NCBI GenBank assembly: GCA_003513495.1 | Contig: DOPM01000043.1 | Location: 1 to 64,000, forward strand | Direction of reading: 5' to 3' | DNA length: 64,000 bases | From: Desulfosporosinus sp. | Lineage (GTDB): Bacteria > Bacillota > Desulfitobacteriia > Desulfitobacteriales > Desulfitobacteriaceae | Part shown: positions 60,575 through 64,000 of the stretch, piece by piece | Numbering within the stretch: position 1 is the stretch's first letter | Layout of the letters: every line of letters starts with the position of its first letter | Translations under genes and position numbers: made by a program | Notes under the pieces: generated by a model | The model's input: only the letters and a program-made list of their open reading frames with translations | What the model was told of the DNA's origin: nothing | Database searches by the model: none

Positions 60575-62371
60575 ATGGCTGAGAACCAACGGATTCTAGT
60601 TTGTGCAGGGACGGGATGTGCCTCTTCGGGAGCGCTTCCTATCATTGATATTCTGAATGATGAAATCAAGCGGCAAGGACTTGAGGAAACTGTAACCGTG
60701 GTTGGTACAGGATGTCAAGGATTTTGCGAAAAAGGACCAACACTCGTCATTGAGCCGCAGCAGATCTTATATACCCGGGTTACTGGGGAAGATGTTGCGG
60801 AAATTGTAAGTCAAGAGCTTGTCAAAGGGGAACGAGTTGAACGACTTCTTCTTGTCGATCAAGCAACTCAAAAACCAGTTAGTTCAATGGCTGACATAAG
60901 GTTTTTCTCTAAACAACATCGAATTGTTCTTCACAATTGCGGGGTTATTGACCCTAAGAAGATTGAAGATTACACCGCACGTGATGGATATAAAGGCATT
61001 GAAAAGGCCCTTAAGGGTATGTCCCCGGAAGAGGTCATGGAAGAGGTCAAGAAGTCCGGTCTTCGTGGTCGTGGAGGTGCTGGCTTCCCTACAGGAGTTA
61101 AGTGGGGTTTCTGTCGGTCTACCCCAAGTGATAAAAAGTATATTATTTGCAACGCTGACGAAGGAGATCCTGGAGCATTCATGGATCGAAGTGTACTTGA
61201 GGGAGATCCCCATTCTGTTATTGAGGGAATGCTCATTGGAGCTTATGCCATCGGAGCAGACGAAGGATACGTTTACTGTCGTGCAGAGTATCCATTAGCT
61301 ATTAAGAACTTAGGTATAGCAATCAAGCAAGCGAAAGAAGCAGGTTATCTAGGAGATAACATTTTGGGCTCAGGCTTTAATTTTCATCTGAAAATTTTTG
61401 AAGGGGCTGGAGCCTTTGTCTGCGGAGAGGAAACCGCATTAATGGCTTCAATAGAAGGGAAACGCGGAATGCCTAGAGTTCGCCCACCTTTTCCTGCGGT
61501 TAGCGGACTTTGGGGCAAACCAACCAATATCAATAACGTTGAAACTTGGTCAAATATTCCGCATATTTTACGCAACGGAGCAGACTGGTATTCCCAATTC
61601 GGGACGGAAAAGAGCAAAGGGACTAAAATCTTTGCCTTGACCGGTAAAGTTAATAATACAGGCTTAGTAGAAGTCCCGATGGGTACAACTCTCAGAGAGA
61701 TTATCTTTGACATTGGAGATGGCATTCAAGGCGGTAAGAAGTTTAAAGCAGTGCAAATTGGAGGACCCTCTGGTGGATGCTTGCCTGAAGATATGCTCGA
61801 TCTAGCCGTTGATTATGATACCTTGACACAAGCTGGAGCAATGGTTGGCTCAGGTGGACTAGTTATCATGGATGAGACCACTTGTATGGTGGATATTGCC
61901 CGTTATTTCTTAAACTTTTCGAAGAAGGAATCTTGTGGTAAATGTACCCCTTGTCGTGAGGGAACCACGAGGATGTATGAGATTCTAGATAGAATCACAA
62001 AAGGTGAAGGTAAAGAGGAAGATCTCGATACCTTAGAAAATCTCGCAATAACCATCAAGGAAACCTCACTCTGTGGATTGGGTCAGTTTGCACCTAGCCC
62101 CATTCTTGCAACTCTTAAATACTTTAGGCATGAGTATCTAGCACATATTCATGACCATAAGTGTCCTGCCCATAATTGCACGGCCCTACTAAGCTATTCA
62201 ATTGATACAGAGAAATGTAAAATGTGTAGTCTCTGTGCTAAGAATTGCCCGACGAATTGCATTTCAGGAGATAAGAAAACTAATACTCCGTATGTCATTG
62301 ATGTTGAGAATTGCATCAAATGTGGAACCTGTATGGACAAATGTAAGTTTGGTGCAGTTAGTCGAGCCTAG
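60575..62371 (+). CDS. NuoF-like flavin subunit of the formate dehydrogenase complex
   Basis: A 598-residue paralogue of hydB (17485) with the same domain order: N-terminal [2Fe-2S] thioredoxin-like domain (CAGTGCASSG, GTGCQGFCEKGP), NAD site GRGGAGFPTGVKWGF, FMN site ADEGDPGAFMDR, [4Fe-4S] site (ESCGKCTPCREGT) and C-terminal 2x[4Fe-4S] (CKMCSLCAKNCP, CIKCGTCMDKC). It starts 12 bases after the NuoE-like gene. The extra ferredoxin domain is typical of bifurcating types. Confidence 0.94.
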   Translation: MAENQRILVCAGTGCASSGALPIIDILNDEIKRQGLEETVTVVGTGCQGFCEKGPTLVIEPQQILYTRVTGEDVAEIVSQELVKGERVERLLLVDQATQKPVSSMADIRFFSKQHRIVLHNCGVIDPKKIEDYTARDGYKGIEKALKGMSPEEVMEEVKKSGLRGRGGAGFPTGVKWGFCRSTPSDKKYIICNADEGDPGAFMDRSVLEGDPHSVIEGMLIGAYAIGADEGYVYCRAEYPLAIKNLGIAIKQAKEAGYLGDNILGSGFNFHLKIFEGAGAFVCGEETALMASIEGKRGMPRVRPPFPAVSGLWGKPTNINNVETWSNIPHILRNGADWYSQFGTEKSKGTKIFALTGKVNNTGLVEVPMGTTLREIIFDIGDGIQGGKKFKAVQIGGPSGGCLPEDMLDLAVDYDTLTQAGAMVGSGGLVIMDETTCMVDIARYFLNFSKKESCGKCTPCREGTTRMYEILDRITKGEGKEEDLDTLENLAITIKETSLCGLGQFAPSPILATLKYFRHEYLAHIHDHKCPAHNCTALLSYSIDTEKCKMCSLCAKNCPTNCISGDKKTNTPYVIDVENCIKCGTCMDKCKFGAVSRA

Positions 62372-62426
62372 TGAGTGAGGATCGAAACTACCCATTCGGA
62401 TGGATAAACTGAGAGGAGTGAACATT

Positions 62427-64000
62427 TTGGAGTGGCTTACCTTAACAATTGATGGACGTGAAGTCAGCGTTCCCAAGGGAACGACCGTACTTGATGCCTG
62501 TCGGATGAATAATATTCCAATTCCTACCTTGTGTCATGCCCCAGAGCTTACCTCTGCTGGAGCCTGCCGTTTGTGTGTTGTTCAAATCGAAGGAATGCGT
62601 AATCTTCCACCTTCGTGCGTTACTCAAGTCGCTCAGGGTATGAAAGTAGAAACACAAAATCCTAAAGTTCGTAATGCACGTAAAACAATCTTAGAGCTTT
62701 TGGTTGCAAATCATCCTTTAGATTGCATGACCTGTCAGAAAATGGGAGATTGTTCCTTAGCAGAGTATGCTTATGACTATGGAGTAACTGGGACCGTTTA
62801 TCAAGGGGAGAAACGTTGTCTCCCGATTGATGACGGAAATCCTTTCATATTACGTGATCCCAATAAATGTATTCTTTGTGGCAAATGTATCAAAGCATGT
62901 ACTGAAATCCAAGGAAAAAGCATTCTAGACTTTTCATTTCGAGGATTTGATACCCAGGTGGGCCCCGCCTTCAATTTACCTTATAATGAATCGGATTGTG
63001 ATTTCTGTGGATCCTGTGTCTCAGTCTGCCCAGTTGGTGCGCTGACTGAAAAGCAAATGGCCGGTAAAGGACGTCCTTGGGAAGTATCCAAAGTCCAAAC
63101 CACTTGTCCTTTCTGCGGAGTAGGTTGCAACTTTGACCTAAATGTCAAAGACGGAAAAGTCATTGGGGTAACTTCTAATCCTGAGGTACCTGTTAATGGT
63201 AAAGCTTTATGTGTTAAAGGTCGTTTTGGGATGGACATGATCTATAGCGACAATCGCATAACCACACCTTTAATTAGGAAAAATGGAGAACTAGTTCCGG
63301 CAGAGTGGGATGAGGCTCTGGATTTGGTTGCCACTAAGTTGGGTGAGATTAAAAAGACCTATGGTCCCAACTCTATTGCAGCTTTAAGTTCAGCTCACTG
63401 CACTAATGAAGAAAACTATCTTATGCAAAAATTCATGCGCGCGGTAATCGGCACAAACAATGTCGATCACTGCGCCAGGACTTGACACGCTCCCACTGTG
63501 GCCGGTCTGGCCACCTCATTTGGATCCGGAGCGATGACTAACTCAATTAATGAAATTCCTAACGTTAAGGCTATGTTTGTAATTGGTTCTAATCCGACAG
63601 AAGCGCATCCGGTAATCGGAACAAAAATGAAACAAGCCCTCGCAAAAGGTGCTAAACTTATTGTTGCTGACCCTCGGTGCATTGATCTTGCCGAGCATGC
63701 AGATGTTTGGCTAAGACTTAGACCTGGAACGGATATTGCTTTGATCAACGGAATCATGAACATTATTCTTGCTAACGAGTGGGAAAATAAAGAATTTATT
63801 GCTGAACGAACAGAAGGCTTTGAAAAAGTTCGTGAAGCAGTACAGCAATATACTCCAGAAGTAGTAAGTAAAATAACGGGAGTTCCTGTAGAACAGCTCC
63901 AAGAGGCTGCCAAAATCTATGCTACCGCTGAACGAGCTTCAATCTTCTATACCTTAGGGATAACTGAACATACCTGCGGTACAGATAATGTCATGAGTTT
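62427..64000 (+). CDS. fdhA: Selenocysteine-containing formate dehydrogenase catalytic subunit (incomplete at window end)
   Basis: The start is TTG 62427 with AGAGGAG eight bases before it. N-terminal [2Fe-2S] domain (CHAPELTSAGACRLC), His-Cys3 cluster (HPLDCMTCQKMGDC), 2x[4Fe-4S] (CILCGKCIKAC, CDFCGSCVSVCP), then the FdhF domain with CPFCGVGCNF. At residue 353 (63483-63485) an in-frame UGA lies exactly where selenocysteine is expected (HCART-U-HAPTVAGL), and the frame stays open to the window end (525 codons visible). The N-terminal electron-transfer domains match those of hydA and of NAD-linked formate dehydrogenases. It should oxidise formate or reduce CO2 with a W/Mo-bispterin. Confidence 0.95.
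63483..63516 (+). promoter_or_regulatory. UGA selenocysteine codon with bacterial SECIS-like hairpin
   Basis: After the UGA, GTGGCC (63498-63503) and GGCCAC (63509-63514) form a perfect 6-bp stem with loop GGTCT (63504-63508), about 20 bases from the UGA. The loop sequence GGUCU is the one found in the E. coli fdhF SECIS that binds SelB. Confidence 0.88.

Noticed and set aside
63483..63485. Premature stop or frameshift in the formate dehydrogenase
   Set aside because: The residue context on both sides is continuous, the position is the known selenocysteine site, and a SECIS-like hairpin follows.
63467..63913. Minus-strand open frame at the window end
   Set aside because: It is antisense to the formate dehydrogenase coding region downstream of the selenocysteine codon.

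Overview
The window looks like a chromosome segment of a strictly anaerobic, spore-forming Firmicute of the Desulfosporosinus/Desulfitobacterium type. The evidence is low-to-moderate GC with strong AGGAGG ribosome sites, many TTG/GTG starts, several molybdopterin oxidoreductases, an [FeFe] hydrogenase and a selenocysteine formate dehydrogenase both carrying NuoE/NuoF-type partners, lactate permease, LL-diaminopimelate aminotransferase, a flavodiiron protein and a multiheme cytochrome. The genus is an inference; no rRNA or tRNA is present to confirm it. LAYOUT. 0-14 kb: small stress and metal genes (nitroreductase, DUF134 regulator, a Gln-rich protein, MarR regulator plus a P1B-4-type metal ATPase, DUF3786, metallophosphoesterase, DUF2325, HD-GYP, flavodiiron protein, a GGDEF protein, and padR-fetA-fetB). 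14-21 kb: a six-heme lipoprotein cytochrome, a Cache-HAMP-HTH membrane regulator, and the three-gene hydrogenase operon hydC-hydB-hydA. 21-33 kb, all minus strand: an SsuABC-like transporter, a PucR-type regulator, then torD and two tandem molybdoenzyme A/B sets sharing one membrane anchor. 33.8-39 kb: a compositionally distinct corrinoid island, with cobO, the large and small subunits of an adenosylcobalamin acyl-CoA mutase whose active-site residues match isobutyryl-CoA mutase rather than methylmalonyl-CoA mutase, meaB, a degenerate B12-domain paralogue, a small unknown protein and a decayed third B12 domain. 39-44 kb: YopX-like protein, NmrA-like reductase, and a TetR-controlled HlyD/ABC efflux operon. 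44-52 kb: dapL, a second aminotransferase, a chemoreceptor behind a c-di-GMP-I riboswitch, and tex. 52-59 kb: lactate permease, a 34-bp tandem repeat with a GT run, an amidohydrolase, and tsaE-tsaB-rimI-tsaD. 59-64 kb: a dense DnaA-box cluster, 5-formyl-THF cyclo-ligase, and a second NuoE/NuoF pair followed by a formate dehydrogenase interrupted by an in-frame UGA with a SECIS-like hairpin. That last gene runs off the window end. HOW IT FITS. The hydrogenase and formate dehydrogenase complexes are built on the same NuoE/NuoF scaffold, so both probably exchange electrons between NAD(P)H, ferredoxin and H2 or formate. Lactate uptake, the molybdoenzyme complexes and the cytochrome fit respiratory and fermentative flexibility. 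The corrinoid island supplies its own cofactor enzyme (CobO), mutase and GTPase chaperone (MeaB), so it looks like a portable acyl-CoA rearrangement module. Dispersed GTGTCA...TGACAC palindromes sit between or beside co-transcribed genes at three places.
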